Assembly (NCBI GenBank): GCA_036394315.1 | Contig: DASWFI010000067.1 | Location: 1 to 5,571, forward strand | Direction: 5' to 3' | Length of the DNA: 5,571 bases | DNA from: DASWFI01 sp036394315 | Lineage (GTDB): Bacteria; Patescibacteriota; Doudnabacteria; UBA920; O2-02-FULL-48-8 | Part shown: one piece after another, positions 4,970 to 5,571 of the stretch | How the letters are laid out: each line of letters opens with the position of its first letter | Numbering within the stretch: position 1 is the stretch's first letter | Program-made: the position numbers and the translations under genes | The notes under the pieces: model-generated | The model's database searches: none | Told to the model about the DNA's origin: nothing | Seen by the model: the letters and a program-made list of their open reading frames with translations, nothing else

Positions 4970-5571
4970 TCAAGATGGAACCCCAAGGACTCTACACATC
5001 TCATCCTCAGAAGGTGGTTCTATGGCTTCATGACCTAAGGCTGCCACTAGGTTGTCAAGACCAGAGAGGGTTGCAGGGTCCAGGATTGAGCTCAAAGTCA
5101 TGAAGGGACCAGGATTAGGAGGCACACTGGTGTGTGGGTTACTCAGCTCAAAGCATGTGTGTGAGTGGAGACCTTTTGGTGACTGGATGATGTCCATGTC
5201 CCTTGGAACTTGGAACAAACCCAAATGAGAAGGCCCATCATCTGAGCGACTTGAAGGTAGCATGATGCATATTTTCTTCAGCTGGGATGAGGTGGAGGTG
5301 GAGGGGTGAGAACAGTTCTCTGCATCTTCTGATGACAGCACAGTATGTCTCTTCTGAGGCCTCATAGATGAATCCTTCATCACATCCTTGATGAAAAGGA
5401 GTGGCACTCCACCAATACCACCTGATCCAGAGTCATCCTGAATGAGGACAATGTTTCCATAGTCATCACTGCTAGGATCAAGGGCCTAGTCATGCAAAGT
5501 CCATGGAGTTACATCCACTAGCCTGGATGAAGGAACCTGAGCATACTCACCATCAGGGTCAGCACCACCCA
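4970..5571 (-). CDS. Unrecognised protein, 3' part, runs off the right edge (possible pseudogene)
   Basis: On the - strand one frame is protein-like from the window edge to TGA at 4972-4970. It is interrupted only by TAG at 5488-5486. After the TAG it reads 171 codons: an acidic start (ALDPSSDDYGNIVLIQDD), a Gly-rich turn, VPLLFIKDVMKD, then a Ser/Pro/Thr-rich, probably disordered middle (STSTSSQLKK, PSSRSDDGPSHLG), and a C-terminal stretch with helix-like hydrophobic spacing (LDNLVAALGHEAIEPPSED). Before the TAG the same frame gives GEYAQVPSSRLVDVTPWTLHD, similar in style, which favours a nonsense mutation; an intron ending in that TAG is the other option. No start codon, signal peptide, membrane segment or known domain is visible. 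Only one CpG occurs here, consistent with a decayed or methylated locus. The function is unknown. Confidence 0.5.
5486..5550 (-). other. Alternative: candidate 65-nt intron
   Basis: On the - strand GTGAGT (5550-5545), a strong fungal-type 5' splice site, is followed 65 bases later by TGACTAG ending at 5486. Size and ends fit a fungal intron, with ATGAC near the acceptor as a weak branch-point candidate. Splicing removes the in-frame TAG and joins an upstream seven-codon open stretch (WVVLTLM) in phase 0. Against it, the pyrimidine tract is poor and the unspliced frame looks more like the rest of the protein. Confidence 0.3.

Overview
The window looks like repeat-rich eukaryotic nuclear DNA, most likely from a filamentous basidiomycete-type fungus. 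It has long low-complexity AT tracts, diverged tandem and dispersed repeats, retroelement-like sequence, strong CpG depletion, and one partial gene-like frame with a possible short GTGAGT...TAG intron. There are no bacterial operons, rRNA, tRNA or CRISPR signals. The organism call is an inference from style, because no protein family here was recognised with certainty.

Layout. (1) 1-219 and 1389-1622 are two same-strand copies (A and B) of one dispersed repeat. A third, G-poor and much more diverged copy (C) probably lies at about 1113-1256. A and B both carry, about 15 bases before their shared right end, a near-perfect palindrome in which one base pair has changed on both arms. (2) Between A and C, 220-705 is a four-unit degenerate tandem array packed with pyrimidine tracts ending in AG. 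It grades into an extremely G-poor stretch in which 777-964 has no G at all on the + strand. (3) 1271-1297 holds three GGACCCA heptamers at exact 10-base spacing; more copies occur inside B and once further on. (4) 1702-3261 is a tandem array of large (about 0.5-0.6 kb) diverged units. At its unit junctions a peptide frame is still recoverable, so the array may descend from duplicated coding sequence. (5) At 3261/3262 the third unit is cut off by unrelated, CpG-richer sequence starting TGTTGTAGG, with LTR-like features: a TATA-like box, a poly(A)-signal-like site, a primer-binding-site-like stretch near 4300 and a polypurine tract near 4640. No matching second LTR or target-site duplication is visible, so boundaries and orientation are unresolved. 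(6) 4970-5571 on the - strand is the 3' part of an unrecognised protein-like frame running off the right edge. It contains one in-frame TAG that is either a nonsense mutation or the end of a 65-nt intron.

The most notable signals are a spaced motif ATAACTC ... CCnAATTC ... GGAAAG recurring five times on the + strand in otherwise different repeats, the covarying palindrome, the G-free tract, and the CpG contrast between the LTR-like insert and its surroundings. No functional gene can be asserted with confidence. The window is best read as nested, decaying repeats next to one possible gene or pseudogene.
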